Part shown: piece by piece, positions 45,921 through 55,572 of the stretch
How positions within the stretch are numbered: position 1 is the stretch's first letter
Layout of the letters: every line of letters starts with the position of its first letter
Assembly: GCA_004556155.1 (NCBI GenBank)
Contig: SFIM01000006.1
Coordinates: 1 to 64,000 of the forward strand
Origin: Clostridiales bacterium
GTDB taxonomy: Bacteria > Bacillota > Clostridia > Christensenellales > Aristaeellaceae
Reading direction: 5' to 3'
Length of the DNA stretch: 64,000 nucleotides
Made by a program: the position numbers and the translations under genes
Notes under the pieces: generated by a model
Database searches by the model: none
What the model saw: only the letters and a program-made list of their open reading frames with translations
Told to the model about the DNA's origin: nothing

Positions 45921-46020
45921 GATGGCGAAAGCGGCAATTATCAGACTGCGCCCTCCCCACGCAGTACAGCGCCCGCAGCCGTGTCAGCGACAGGCAGGCT
46001 CCTGCCAGGGCATGCAAAAG

Positions 46021-46050
46021 CGCCTGCAATCTGATTAGCGATTGCAGGCG
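46021..46050. terminator. Terminator of the LacI-controlled carbohydrate operon
   Basis: CGCCTGCAATC pairs with GATTGCAGGCG around an 8-base loop. It is followed by TTTTGATTT on the plus strand and CTTTTGC on the minus strand, and lies 14 bases after the last operon gene. Confidence 0.78.
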
Positions 46051-46064
46051 TTTTGATTTGCAAT

Positions 46065-47819
46065 TTAAACGTCCATGATTTCGCACCCATACAGGCCGAT
46101 ATCGCCGCCGCCCCAGGATGATTCCAGGCACAGGGTAAGGCGGGATGCGCCGTCCGGCAGGGGGATGCGCAGCAGCGCCTGATGGTTTTTCAGCTTCAGG
46201 GAAACGGGGCCGTCCGGCATTTCGCAGATCAGCGTGGCCTCGCGCAGCAGCGGGGCGGGCATTTGCAGCGGCGGATCGTCCGCAAACACATGCGCGCGCA
46301 TGGCAAAGTCCTGATACTTTTTACGCGGGGAAATGCTCTCCCGCGAAAAATCAGCATCCAGCGCCAGCCGCAGCGCCTGACGGCGCGCAGGGGCGGGCAG
46401 GGTGATGGTCAGCCGCGTGCCAGCGGGCAGCAGGATGCGGTTTTCAACGCCCGCGTGCGGGCGCTCCCAGCCGTTTTGCAGGAGGGCCAGCTGCTCGGAC
46501 GGCAGATCGATCTGCGTCGGCGCGGGCTTGCGCACCAGGCCGGGCAGGTAGCAGCCGTCCTCCATCAGGCGGCGCTGAAGCTCCGCCATGTGGCACAGAT
46601 AAACCCCGCGCGGATCGCACGTTTTTTCCACGGCCAGCGCGGCGGCGGCGCCGGCTGCCTGCCCCATCAGCGAGCAGGTAGCCATCACGCGCGTGGAGCT
46701 CATGGCCAGGTGGGAAGCGCTGATGTTGCGCCCGGCGAACATCAGGTTATCGATGTTGCGCGAGTAGAGGCAGCGATAGGGAATGGGATAAGGCGCGTTG
46801 ACGGGCAGATGATGCGAGGAGTAGCCCGGCGCGTAAAAGCCGGCGGGCAGGTGATTGTCCATTGTCCAGCCGCCGTAGGCCACTACATCGGGGAAGGGAC
46901 GGCCGGTGGACAGATCCTGCTGGGTGAGCATATAGTCGCCCTCGTAGCGGCGGCTTTCGCGTTTGCCGGGCAGGAAGCCCACCCACTCCAGCTCCCAATT
47001 ATCCGCGCCGTGATCGCCACGGTTTTTGATATGATCCCACACGCCAAAGGCGATTTTGAGCAGCTCCATGTTCAGCGTTTGCGTGTCGGCAATGGTATCC
47101 TGCTCGCCGCCCAGCTCAATCCACCAGAAGTTCACGCCCGTGCCGATGAAATCATGGTTCTTGTCCATCATGCTGGCGTCATCGGGATAGACGTTCGCCC
47201 ATTCGGGCGCGGTGAAGGGGCAGGGATGATCGGTCTGCCGGGCTTCGATCAGGCAGGAATTGCCCATCGTTTTGCGGTCAGCCTGCGCGGGAGCCTCGGA
47301 TTCGCCCAGATCGTTTTGCCCTTCTCGGCCCACGCGGTAGGCTGCGCCGCACAGCGGGGCCAGGATGCTGTCGCCCGAGCAATCCAGAAAGATCTGCGCT
47401 TCCACGGTGTGGAAGGCATAGGTATTCAGCTGCCAGCCGGTAACGGACGTGATGCGGTTGCCCGCAGTTTGACAATCCAGGCAGGAGCAGTTGAGCAGCA
47501 GGGTGATGTTCTTTTCCGCCATCACGGCCTGCAATAGCACGCTATCCCAAAGGGAATAGTTCATGGTGGGATTGCGGTAGATGTTTTCCAGCTCCAGCTC
47601 CTGCAGGATGCCCGTTTCGCGGTTTTCCCTGCCGGCCGCGCCGCGGATCCACATGCGGATCTCGCTGCTGGCGTTGCCGCCAAGCACAGGGCGATCGTGC
47701 ATCAGCACCACCCTGGCACCATGGCGCGCGGCGGAGATGGCGGCAATCATGCCGGCCATGCCGCCCCCGATGACGCAGATATCGGCCTGATGGCAGATGG
47801 CGTTATTCATGCTTAGCAT
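46065..47819 (-). CDS. FAD-dependent oxidoreductase (FAD_oxidored family) with C-terminal domain
   Basis: A 584-residue flavoprotein. The FAD dinucleotide-binding start is CVIGGGMAGMIAAISAARHG, followed by GGNASSEIRMWIRGA. A conserved IFLDCSGDSILAP segment and the C-terminal FAD region RNISASHLAMSSTRVMATC, GQAAGAAAALA follow. Residues from about 450 to the end form a beta-rich extension absent from its two paralogs in this operon. The ATG at 47819 follows AAGGAAC and overlaps the kinase gene by 17 bases. Substrate unknown, presumably a sugar or polyol derivative. Confidence 0.88.
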   Translation of the reverse strand: MLSMNNAICHQADICVIGGGMAGMIAAISAARHGARVVLMHDRPVLGGNASSEIRMWIRGAAGRENRETGILQELELENIYRNPTMNYSLWDSVLLQAVMAEKNITLLLNCSCLDCQTAGNRITSVTGWQLNTYAFHTVEAQIFLDCSGDSILAPLCGAAYRVGREGQNDLGESEAPAQADRKTMGNSCLIEARQTDHPCPFTAPEWANVYPDDASMMDKNHDFIGTGVNFWWIELGGEQDTIADTQTLNMELLKIAFGVWDHIKNRGDHGADNWELEWVGFLPGKRESRRYEGDYMLTQQDLSTGRPFPDVVAYGGWTMDNHLPAGFYAPGYSSHHLPVNAPYPIPYRCLYSRNIDNLMFAGRNISASHLAMSSTRVMATCSLMGQAAGAAAALAVEKTCDPRGVYLCHMAELQRRLMEDGCYLPGLVRKPAPTQIDLPSEQLALLQNGWERPHAGVENRILLPAGTRLTITLPAPARRQALRLALDADFSRESISPRKKYQDFAMRAHVFADDPPLQMPAPLLREATLICEMPDGPVSLKLKNHQALLRIPLPDGASRLTLCLESSWGGGDIGLYGCEIMDV

Positions 47820-49488
47820 GTGCTTGTTCCTTTACGGCGGCGGAGAGATCGCGCAGCCGTTTCATCACATCGTTGGCGCCGCGGCCAAAGTAATCGTGCA
47901 GAGCGATGTATTCCTGATACAGCGCGTCGTAGGCGGCGGCCTGGCTGGCGTCGGGCTGATAGCGGATATCGCTCAGGCAGCTCATGCGCGCGGCAGCCTC
48001 GTCCAATTGATCGTAGCCGCCCTTTTGCGTGCCCGCCGCACAGGCGGACAAAATGGCCATGCCCACGGCCGGGGTAGGCAGGGGCTTGGAAATGTAGAGC
48101 GGGCGCTGAATGATATTGCTTAGCAGCTGCATGAACAGGGGGTTTTTGTAGGATATGCCGCCGCTGACATGCAGGGCGCGGATGGGCACGCCCGCGCGCT
48201 CGTGCGCATCGATGATGCAGCGCAGGCCAAAGCCCAGCCCCTCCATCAGCGCGCGGTATATCTCCTCGGGGCGGGTTTGCAGCGTCATGCCCAGCAGCAT
48301 GCCGCTCAGGCGCATATCAGCCAGGCAGGAACGGTTGCCGTTCCACCAGTCCAGACAGATCAGCCCGCTTTCGCCCGGGCGCAGGCGCGCGGCGCGGCGG
48401 GAAAGCTCCTCATGTGCGGAGATGTGCGCATCCTGCGCGGCGCGAAGCACTTCCTCGGGCGCGCAGCGGCTGACAAACCAGCCCAGCAGGTCGCCGAAGG
48501 CTGCCTGACCGGAGGCATAGCCGTACAGACCGGGCAGGGTGTTGTCCAGCGTGATGCTGGTGGTGCCCTCTACGGGCAAAAATTGGGAGTAGCACAGGAT
48601 CATGGCGGAGGACGTGCCGGCTGCTAGCGCGGCGGGGCCGGGGCCTGTGATGCCCAGCGCGGGCAGGGAAGCCATGGCGTCGGGATGCGGGGCGGTGACG
48701 ACGATGCCCGCGGGAAGACCCAGCCAGGCAGCCTGACGCGCGGTCAGATAGCCGCTGACCGCGCCGATATCGATGAGCTTGCCGCGCACCTTGGCGCCGA
48801 TCATGCCGGCCAGGCGCGGATCGGCATAACGCAGCAGCGGCGGATAGCCCACGCCCTCGCGGTACTGCGCCTTGTGCGTTGCCAGCGAGCGCGCCAGGTT
48901 CTCATTGCCGGTAAGCCGCTGGGTCAGCCAGTCGCCGACCTCCAGAAAGCGGTCGGCCGCGTCAAACACATCGGGCGCCTCGCGCAGCACCTGCCACACC
49001 TTGGGAAAAAACGCCTCGGGGGACAGCCTGCCGCCCACGCAGGGAAGCAGCTCCGGGTCATGCTCGCGCATCAGCTCGGTCAGCCGCGCGGCCTCCCACT
49101 GCGCGGCATGGTGCTTCCACAGCTTGATATAGGCGTGCGGATTGCGCTCGAACCGGGGATCAAAGCACAGCGGCGTGCCGGCCTTATCAACAGGCAGGGG
49201 CGTGCTACAGGTAAAATCCATGCCCATGCCGATGATATCCGCGCGGTTGATATCGGACTGATCCAGCACGCCGTGCACGGTGGCATGCAGGCCGTCCAGA
49301 AAATCCTGCGGGTGCTGCAGGGCATAATCGGGGGGCAGGGGCGTGCCGCAGGGCAGACGATCGGACATTACGCCGTGGGCATAGGGACATTCGGATTCAG
49401 ATAGCACCGCGCCGTCGGATACGCGGCACAGCACGGCGCGGGCGGACTGGGTGCCAAAATCAACGCCGATGGTATAGGTTTGCTTCAT
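47803..49488 (-). CDS. FGGY-family carbohydrate kinase (ribulokinase-like)
   Basis: A 561-residue kinase. The N-terminal loop VDFGTQSARAVL, the MGMDFTCSTPLPVD segment and the hallmark LDWWNGNRS resemble ribulokinase (AraB) more than xylulokinase or glycerol kinase. The ATP-side motif LHVSGGISYKNPLFMQ is also present. It should phosphorylate a keto-pentose or similar ketose. No araA, araD or araR lies nearby, so the natural substrate may differ from L-ribulose. It overlaps the following flavoprotein gene. Confidence 0.88.
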   Translation of the reverse strand: MKQTYTIGVDFGTQSARAVLCRVSDGAVLSESECPYAHGVMSDRLPCGTPLPPDYALQHPQDFLDGLHATVHGVLDQSDINRADIIGMGMDFTCSTPLPVDKAGTPLCFDPRFERNPHAYIKLWKHHAAQWEAARLTELMREHDPELLPCVGGRLSPEAFFPKVWQVLREAPDVFDAADRFLEVGDWLTQRLTGNENLARSLATHKAQYREGVGYPPLLRYADPRLAGMIGAKVRGKLIDIGAVSGYLTARQAAWLGLPAGIVVTAPHPDAMASLPALGITGPGPAALAAGTSSAMILCYSQFLPVEGTTSITLDNTLPGLYGYASGQAAFGDLLGWFVSRCAPEEVLRAAQDAHISAHEELSRRAARLRPGESGLICLDWWNGNRSCLADMRLSGMLLGMTLQTRPEEIYRALMEGLGFGLRCIIDAHERAGVPIRALHVSGGISYKNPLFMQLLSNIIQRPLYISKPLPTPAVGMAILSACAAGTQKGGYDQLDEAAARMSCLSDIRYQPDASQAAAYDALYQEYIALHDYFGRGANDVMKRLRDLSAAVKEQAHAKHE

Positions 49489-49497
49489 AAAAAGTGC

Positions 49498-50331
49498 TTA
49501 GCCCTTTACGCCGGAGGTGGCGATACCTTCAACAAAGTATTTTTGCCCAACGATAAACAGGATGACGACCGGCACGATGGCGCTGGTGGCGGCGGCCATG
49601 GTGAGGTTATGCTCCTTGAATTCATCGAGCATGTACCACTGAATATTCTGCGATACGGTGTACAATTCCTTCTTGACCAGGAAAATCAGCGGAGCCATAT
49701 ATTCATTCCAGCTGCTGATGAAGGCCAGGATGATCAGCGACATCAGCGCGGCCTTGGTCAGCGGCAGCATGATGCGCAGGAAAATGCGCAGATGCCCTGC
49801 GCCGTCGATCTTGGCGGCTTCAATCAGATCGTTGGGCAATCCCATATAGAACTGCCGCAGCATGAAGATGGACGTGGCGCCAAAGAAGGCGGGCAGAATG
49901 ATGGCCCACAGGTTGTTGTACAGGCCAATGGTCTTAAACAGCATAAAGCGGGGGATGATGGTCAGCTGGCTGGGCACCATCATGGAGGACAGGAACAGCA
50001 TGAATACGACCTGCTTGCCCTTAAAATTGATCTTGGCAAAGGAATAGGCCGCCAGGGAGGAGATGAACATCTGCCCGATGATGCTGAACAGCGCGATATA
50101 CAGCGTGTTGGCAAAGGCGCGCAGCATGGAGGCTTCTTCGTTCATCCATACGGTGGCGTAGTTTTGCCACTGGACCCTGGCAGGCAGCCAGTGGAAGGGC
50201 CGGGCAAATACCTCCGGCGCGGTTTTGAGCGAGGAGAGCACCATCCATACCAGCGGAACGACAAACAACACGGCGATGAGCGAAACAACGATGGTGCGCA
50301 CGATGGCGGCCGCTCTTTCATTCTTTTTCAT
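49498..50331 (-). CDS. Carbohydrate ABC transporter permease (second subunit)
   Basis: A 277-residue permease with six membrane helices and the cytoplasmic EAA motif NDLIEAAKIDGAGHLRIFLRIMLP, cited as EAAKIDGAGHLRIF. It belongs to the MalG-like half of CUT1 importers. The ATG at 50331 follows AAAGGAG; longer frames run into the upstream permease gene. No ATPase gene is in this operon, so a shared MsmX-type ATPase encoded elsewhere is expected. Confidence 0.93.
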   Translation of the reverse strand: MKKNERAAAIVRTIVVSLIAVLFVVPLVWMVLSSLKTAPEVFARPFHWLPARVQWQNYATVWMNEEASMLRAFANTLYIALFSIIGQMFISSLAAYSFAKINFKGKQVVFMLFLSSMMVPSQLTIIPRFMLFKTIGLYNNLWAIILPAFFGATSIFMLRQFYMGLPNDLIEAAKIDGAGHLRIFLRIMLPLTKAALMSLIILAFISSWNEYMAPLIFLVKKELYTVSQNIQWYMLDEFKEHNLTMAAATSAIVPVVILFIVGQKYFVEGIATSGVKG

Positions 50332-50348
50332 GGGGCGTTCTCCTTTCT

Positions 50349-51278
50349 TTAATAATGAACCCACTTCTTCTGTCCCCAGAAGTTGAGCAGGGTAATGACG
50401 AGAATGAGCACGAACAGCACCATGGACTGCGCTGCGGCATAGCCAAACTTGTAGCTGCCAAAGGCGTTGCCGTAGATTTCCACCACCATGGAGGTGTTGG
50501 CGTAGGAGGGGGAGCCCATGGTCATGATGTTGACGGAGGAGAAGATCTTGAATACTGCGATCATACGCACGATGACCAGATAGAAGGTGGTGGGGGATAC
50601 CATGGGCAGCGTGATGTAGAAGAACTTCTGCATGCCGGTGGCACGGTCGATGTCGGCGGCCTCGTACAGGCTGGCGGGCACGCTTTGCAGCGCGGACATG
50701 TAGATAACCAGCTCGTAGCCCACGGCCGTCCAGATGACCATCACGATGATGGGAATTTTGTTCAATTGCAGGCTTACAAACCATTGCGGCGGGTTCTTAA
50801 TGCCCAGCGCCAGCAGGATGGAGTTGATCACGCCGTCGTCGCGGAACATGAACTTGAATACGGCGGCCAGCGCCACAGCGCTGGAGATGTAGGGGATGAA
50901 GAAGGCCATGCGCAGCAGCTTTCTGCAATAGACCTTGTTGTTGAGGATATAGGCCAGCACCAGGGCCAGCAGGATGGAGGTGGGCACGGTGGCGATGGAA
51001 TAGATGAACGTGTTGGCAAAGGCCTGGCCGAAGCGGCGATCCCTGGCCAGGTTGGCAAAGTTTTGCAGGCCGACCCACTTCAGCTTTTTCCAGCCGCCCA
51101 GAAAATTCCACTTGGTAAAGGACAGACCGATGGAGGCGAAGAAGGGGAAGGCCACGAAGACCAGAAACACAATCAGCGCGGGCAGGATGAAGGCATAGCC
51201 GATGAGGGTTTCCTGCCGCTGCAAGGCGCTGGTGCGCTTTGTCAGCCGCTTGCGGGCTGCCAGATCAGGATTGGACAT
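50349..51278 (-). CDS. Carbohydrate ABC transporter permease (first subunit)
   Basis: A 309-residue permease of the MalF/UgpA type with six main membrane helices and the EAA motif ASLYEAADIDRATGMQKFFY, cited in part as EAADIDRATGMQ. The soluble N-terminus is short and basic. It pairs with the next gene product to form the membrane channel. The start follows GAGGAAAACACC. It lies after a double hairpin that separates it from the binding-protein gene. Confidence 0.93.
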   Translation of the reverse strand: MSNPDLAARKRLTKRTSALQRQETLIGYAFILPALIVFLVFVAFPFFASIGLSFTKWNFLGGWKKLKWVGLQNFANLARDRRFGQAFANTFIYSIATVPTSILLALVLAYILNNKVYCRKLLRMAFFIPYISSAVALAAVFKFMFRDDGVINSILLALGIKNPPQWFVSLQLNKIPIIVMVIWTAVGYELVIYMSALQSVPASLYEAADIDRATGMQKFFYITLPMVSPTTFYLVIVRMIAVFKIFSSVNIMTMGSPSYANTSMVVEIYGNAFGSYKFGYAAAQSMVLFVLILVITLLNFWGQKKWVHY

Positions 51279-51299
51279 GGTGTTTTCCTCATTTCTATG

Positions 51300-51362
51300 G
51301 CCCTCCCGCCCCTTGGCGAGGCGGGAGGGCGCTGTGTTGCTTCAATCCGCCCTGGGATTGAA
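51300..51362 (-). other. Tandem intercistronic hairpins after the binding-protein gene
   Basis: GCCCTCCCGCC / GGCGGGAGGGC (51300-51330, 11 bp) and TTCAATCC / GGATTGAA (51341-51362, 8 bp) lie between the binding-protein and permease genes. Neither has a T-run. They probably stabilise the upstream message and raise binding-protein over permease expression. Confidence 0.65.
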
Positions 51363-51367
51363 ATAAA

Positions 51368-52723
51368 TTAGTCAGCGTTCTTGATGGCTTCGTCGGCGAT
51401 TTGCTTGGCCTGGGCCATGGCCTCCTCAGCGGTCATCAGACCCTGATGCGCATAGCGGGTATACTCGTTGATCGCCTTGTTGACGTCGGTGTAGGCGGTC
51501 AGGATGGTGTCGGTGTAGGGAGGATTGTCATAGTTGACAACCACGCGCTTGAAGGATTCCACATCCACCAGCTTTTCGGCGTTTTCCTCGCTGCCAAATA
51601 CCAGATCGACCAGCGCGTTGGTGTCGGTGCCCTTCCAGGAGGACTGATGGCCGGCGCAGATCAGATAGCGGGAGCCGTAGGTGGAATACCAGGCCAGCCA
51701 GTACCAGGCGGCCTCCTCATCGGCGCAGTTGGCGGCGATGCCGGCATGGGAGAAGTTGGACACGCCCGCCATGTAGTTGGTCTGACCCTTTTCCTCCACA
51801 GGCCAGGGGGCGAAGCCGGTGATCCACTGGGTGGGGTACTTGCTGGTATCGCGGATGAAGCGCACCATGTTGGGGCTGATGGCGGAGGCGGCGGTGTGAC
51901 CCATGAACACGTCCTGGGTCTGGATGTTATCGTTGCGGTACACCTCCAGCGGATACCAGATCTTATCCTCTACCTCCGCCTTGATTTCGCGCTTGAGGGC
52001 GTTGACAATCAGCGGATCGGTGAAGTTGGACAGGCCGTCCTCGCCGAAATACTGATCGTGGCCGTACACCTGGTACCATACATAGGTGAAGTAGTTGACG
52101 CTGTGATAGTCGGAGCCGCCGTAGAGCACGGTGTTGCCCGCCTCGTCCTTCTTAGTCATGGCGGCGCAGGCGGCCAGGTACTCGTCCCAGGTCCATTCGG
52201 TGGGCAGCTCGCCCAGGCCGGCCTCGTTCCAGTCGGTCATGTTGATGGAAACATAGTAGCTCAGGCCGCCGCAGGGGAAGGTGTAGTACGTGTCGTCATA
52301 CTTGTACACATCGGTGCCCCAGTTGTCTACCAGGTTGATGTTGTACTTTTCAATGTAGTCGGTCAGCTCCATGTACAGGCTGTTTTCCCAGCGGCGATAG
52401 GCGTTGGCCAGGCCGAAGGAGGCCAGTACGTCGATTTCACCGGCCATCAGGGCGGCGTCAACGGCCAGGTTGCCGTCGGAGTTGTTGTTGTAGGAGGTCA
52501 GCTCAACCTTGACGTTGGGATAGGTCTGGTTGAACTCGGCGATCATGTCGTCCATGCCCTGGGAGCCCTTGAAGGGGATCCAGAAGCGCACGGTGCCGCT
52601 GACGGCGGCGGGATCCTTGGCCAGGATCCAGGAGGTGATGTCGGGCTGCTCATCGGCCATGGCCATGGGGAGGGCGCACAGCAGCAGCACCAGCGCGGTC
52701 AGGAAAGCGAGTGCCTTTTTCAT
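51368..52723 (-). CDS. Extracellular solute-binding protein (CUT1 type)
   Basis: A 451-residue binding protein. The signal peptide ends in CALPMAMA, with cleavage predicted before DEQPD. I see no standard lipobox, although a Cys is in the hydrophobic core. The mature region has the family 1 layout (SGTVRFWIPFKGSQGMDD, VKVELTSYNNN, AGVSNFSHAGIAA). It delivers a carbohydrate to the two permeases. The ATG at 52723 follows AAAGAGGTATCC. A released rather than lipid-anchored protein would be unusual for a Gram-positive importer. Confidence 0.9.
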   Translation of the reverse strand: MKKALAFLTALVLLLCALPMAMADEQPDITSWILAKDPAAVSGTVRFWIPFKGSQGMDDMIAEFNQTYPNVKVELTSYNNNSDGNLAVDAALMAGEIDVLASFGLANAYRRWENSLYMELTDYIEKYNINLVDNWGTDVYKYDDTYYTFPCGGLSYYVSINMTDWNEAGLGELPTEWTWDEYLAACAAMTKKDEAGNTVLYGGSDYHSVNYFTYVWYQVYGHDQYFGEDGLSNFTDPLIVNALKREIKAEVEDKIWYPLEVYRNDNIQTQDVFMGHTAASAISPNMVRFIRDTSKYPTQWITGFAPWPVEEKGQTNYMAGVSNFSHAGIAANCADEEAAWYWLAWYSTYGSRYLICAGHQSSWKGTDTNALVDLVFGSEENAEKLVDVESFKRVVVNYDNPPYTDTILTAYTDVNKAINEYTRYAHQGLMTAEEAMAQAKQIADEAIKNAD

Positions 52724-52783
52724 GTGGGGATACCTCTTTCTTTTATATTTTGGAAACGCTGCGGCGTTTGCCATTCTCTGTTG

Positions 52784-54166
52784 TCAGCCCAGGAAGGCGC
52801 CCTGTCTGCGCAGGGCGTCGCGCAGGGCCTGCACGTCGATCTGCCGGGGGGAGATGTGCGCTGCGGCGGCCTGCGCGGCTGCCGTGCCCGCCGCCTGCCC
52901 CAGCGCCATGCAGGGGGGCATCACGCGGATGGCCCCGGCAGCCTCGGACGTGGCCGACACGCTGCGCCCTGCCACCAGCAGGTTTTCCACCTTCAGGGGC
53001 ACAAGGCAGCGGTAGGGCACGCCGTAGTACTCGCCGTTTTCCACCGTGACGTACTCGTTGCTCATCGGGCCGAAGCGCCCGTGCACGTCGATGGAGTTGG
53101 CGGCCAGCAGGATGCTGTCGTCAAAGAGCACGCCGTGCAGCACATCGTCGGTGGTCAGGATATATTCGCCCTTGATGTGCCGTGTTTCGCGCACGCCAAT
53201 GTGCGCGGGCGTGCTGAGCAGCACGGCGTTTTCGCAGCCGGGCACATATTTGCGCAGGAAGCGGAAAATCTGCTGCACCTGCCGGCGGCCCTCCATCTCG
53301 GCGCGGGACAGCTGATCGGGATCGGTGGCGTCCACGCCCATGATGCGCGAGGTGTTGATATTCCACTCATCCTCGCGCACACCGCGGAAGATGCCGATGG
53401 ACACGCGCTGCAAATCCCAGTCGCCGTTGGCTCGGGCCTGAGCCACCCGCCAGTGGAAGGAGCGGTAGTTTACGCCGTCCTTGCGGTAAAAGTTATCGCG
53501 GTTCGCATCGATATCGGCCTCCACCTTGGCGGAATCCACATGGCCGATACGGAAGAACATCGTCACCGGCTGGATGCGGCCGCTGGCCTCGTCGCCCATC
53601 TCGCAGGGCACGCCGCTGCGATAGGCAACGTCCGCGTCGCCCGTGCAGTCAATCACGATATCGCTCTTTACCAGCTTCAGCCCGCCCTTGGTCATGATGA
53701 CCAGGCCGGTCAGGCGGTTTTCATCCATCACAGGGGACACGAACGTGCTGTGGAACAGCACCTGCACCCCGGCCTCGCAGCACATTTCATCCAGCACCAC
53801 CTTGAGCGTTTCTGCGTCAAAGGGGGTGACGTGGTTGTGCCCCACCACGATGTAGGAGGTAAAGGCGGAGCCTGCGGGCACCTGGCCGGGATCGATGGCC
53901 GCCCCGCGGGCAACCAGGCGATCGACGATTTCCTTGAACAGGCCGCGGATGATCATATTGTCGCCATCCTTGTCATAGCAGGTCATAAAAGGATTGACCT
54001 GCCCCAGCGTCGCCATACCGCCCAGGCAGTTGCCGCTTTCAATCAGCAGGGTTTTGGCGCCGTTGCGCGCGGCCGCAATGGCGGCGCATACGCCCGCCGG
54101 GCCGCCGCCCACCACCGTCACCTGCGCGGCGTAGCTTTCATTCAGCGCACAGGAAAAATTGTACAT
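52784..54166 (-). CDS. FAD-dependent oxidoreductase (FAD_oxidored family), copy 1
   Basis: A 460-residue flavoprotein. The FAD site is VTVVGGGPAGVCAAIAAARNG, cited in part as VVGGGPAGVCAAIAAARNG, then CLGGMATLGQVNPF. VIDCTGDADVAYR, a central region and C-terminal AGRSVSATSEAAGAIRV, GQAAGTAAAQAA follow. It shares layout with the two other flavoproteins of the operon. The ATG at 54166 follows GGGAGG. A 61-base gap with a short AAACGC/GCGTTT hairpin precedes the binding-protein gene. Confidence 0.87.
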   Translation of the reverse strand: MYNFSCALNESYAAQVTVVGGGPAGVCAAIAAARNGAKTLLIESGNCLGGMATLGQVNPFMTCYDKDGDNMIIRGLFKEIVDRLVARGAAIDPGQVPAGSAFTSYIVVGHNHVTPFDAETLKVVLDEMCCEAGVQVLFHSTFVSPVMDENRLTGLVIMTKGGLKLVKSDIVIDCTGDADVAYRSGVPCEMGDEASGRIQPVTMFFRIGHVDSAKVEADIDANRDNFYRKDGVNYRSFHWRVAQARANGDWDLQRVSIGIFRGVREDEWNINTSRIMGVDATDPDQLSRAEMEGRRQVQQIFRFLRKYVPGCENAVLLSTPAHIGVRETRHIKGEYILTTDDVLHGVLFDDSILLAANSIDVHGRFGPMSNEYVTVENGEYYGVPYRCLVPLKVENLLVAGRSVSATSEAAGAIRVMPPCMALGQAAGTAAAQAAAAHISPRQIDVQALRDALRRQGAFLG

Positions 54167-54185
54167 GCTCGGTTCCTCCCCTTGT

Positions 54186-55499
54186 TTATTCCTGGTCAAA
54201 CAGCGTGCAGCCCGCCTTTTGCAGCGCATCCTGCACCAGATGGTAATCCAGCTCACGCGGCAGCTCCCCGCGCTTGGCGCACAGCGCCGCCGCCGTGCCC
54301 GCCGCCTGACCCGTAGCCAGACAGATAGCCATCACGCGGTAGGATGCGTGCGCGCGGTGCGTGCCGCTGATGCAGCGCCCGGCGGTCAGCATGCCGTCCA
54401 CGCCGCGCGGCACCAGCGCGCCGTAGGGGATATCATAGGGAATGGCGGGCTGGGAGTGCCCCTCGGCCTGGCCGCCGCCCGCGGGATTGTGGATATCAAT
54501 CAGGAACCACGCCTTATGCACCGCCACGTCGGGGCAGCGCGTGCCCGTTTCCACATCGATATCCTCGATGCGGCGCAGACCCTCGATGCGGCGCGTCTCG
54601 CGCACGCCCAGCGTGGCGGCGGAGGACTTGACGCGGCAGTTTTCATAGCCGGGCACATACTTGCGCAGGAAGGCGATGATCTTGTCAATCTGCGCGCGCA
54701 GGGTCAATTCGGCCGTTACTTCGTCCTTGGGGGTCAGGATATCCAGGCCGTTTGCCTGGGTGGCGTTCACATTGCGCTCGCCGGGATAGAAGGTTTTGTG
54801 CAGGCGCACGATGGATACGCTCTGGGGCAGCTCGCCGCGCTCGCAGCACTCGCGGCACAGCTGGCTGTATTTTTTGCCGTCGGGCAGGGTGACGGGATCA
54901 CTGCCGCCAAAGCAGGACAGCGCGCGGCTTTCATCCAGATGATCGACCAGGAACTCGATGGTTACAGGCTGGCAGCGGCCATCCTGCTCGCGGCCGATGT
55001 GATACTGCGCGCCCGCGCGCATCGCGGCAAAGCCGTCGCCCGTCGCGTCGATAACTACGCTGGCGTGCAGCTCCTGCAGACCCAGCGCCGTGCCTGCCAG
55101 CACGCCCGTCACGCGGGAGCCGTCCTTGAGCACCTCCACCACCGGGGTGTGCAGGAAGATTTCCACGCCGCTTTCGTGCGTCAGGCGCAGCAGGCGCTCC
55201 TTGGCTTCTTCTACATCCACGTGGATTTCGCGCCCGTTGCGGGTGGAGAGCAGCGGCACATCCTCATGGCCCTCGGCCAGCAGGGCGACGATTTCATCAT
55301 AAAAGCTGCCTGGGGCGACATTGCCCAGGATGGGCTGCACCTGCCCGGCGGTGAGCATGCCGCCCAGCAGGCCGCCGCGCTCCAGCAGGGCGGTGTGCGC
55401 GCCCATACGCGCCGCGGCAACCGCCGCGCCAACGCCCGCCGGGCCGCCGCCCACCACAAGCACATCATACTGCAAAGAGGGAACAGTAGCGGAAATCAT
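54186..55499 (-). CDS. FAD-dependent oxidoreductase (FAD_oxidored family), copy 2
   Basis: A 437-residue flavoprotein and first gene of the main operon. The FAD site is VLVVGGGPAGVGAAVAAARM, followed by LGGMLTAGQVQPI. VVIDATGDGFAAMRAG and the C-terminal segment AGRCISGTHRAHASYRV, GQAAGTAAALCA follow. It is closest in layout to copy 1. The start follows AAAAAGGAG at a slightly long spacing. A LacI-type operator overlaps its predicted promoter. Confidence 0.87.
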   Translation of the reverse strand: MISATVPSLQYDVLVVGGGPAGVGAAVAAARMGAHTALLERGGLLGGMLTAGQVQPILGNVAPGSFYDEIVALLAEGHEDVPLLSTRNGREIHVDVEEAKERLLRLTHESGVEIFLHTPVVEVLKDGSRVTGVLAGTALGLQELHASVVIDATGDGFAAMRAGAQYHIGREQDGRCQPVTIEFLVDHLDESRALSCFGGSDPVTLPDGKKYSQLCRECCERGELPQSVSIVRLHKTFYPGERNVNATQANGLDILTPKDEVTAELTLRAQIDKIIAFLRKYVPGYENCRVKSSAATLGVRETRRIEGLRRIEDIDVETGTRCPDVAVHKAWFLIDIHNPAGGGQAEGHSQPAIPYDIPYGALVPRGVDGMLTAGRCISGTHRAHASYRVMAICLATGQAAGTAAALCAKRGELPRELDYHLVQDALQKAGCTLFDQE

Positions 55500-55524
55500 A
55501 GCTGCTTTCGGCTCCTTTTTGATT

Positions 55525-55540
55525 TTTATACCGGTCTAAA
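55525..55540 (-). promoter_or_regulatory. LacI-type operator at the main carbohydrate operon promoter
   Basis: TTTATACCGGTCTAAA is symmetric at 14 of 16 positions. On the minus strand its TATAAA end doubles as a plausible -10 box, with only a weak -35 upstream. Binding by the adjacent LacI-family regulator would block transcription of the operon. Confidence 0.65.
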
Positions 55541-55572
55541 AACTAAAAATAAGAAAAAATCGGGCTTTTATG

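Noticed and set aside
51401..54316. 971-residue plus-strand frame opposite the binding-protein and flavoprotein genes
   Set aside because: It is antisense to two well-supported genes, crosses their intergenic gap and is Gly/His/Val-rich.
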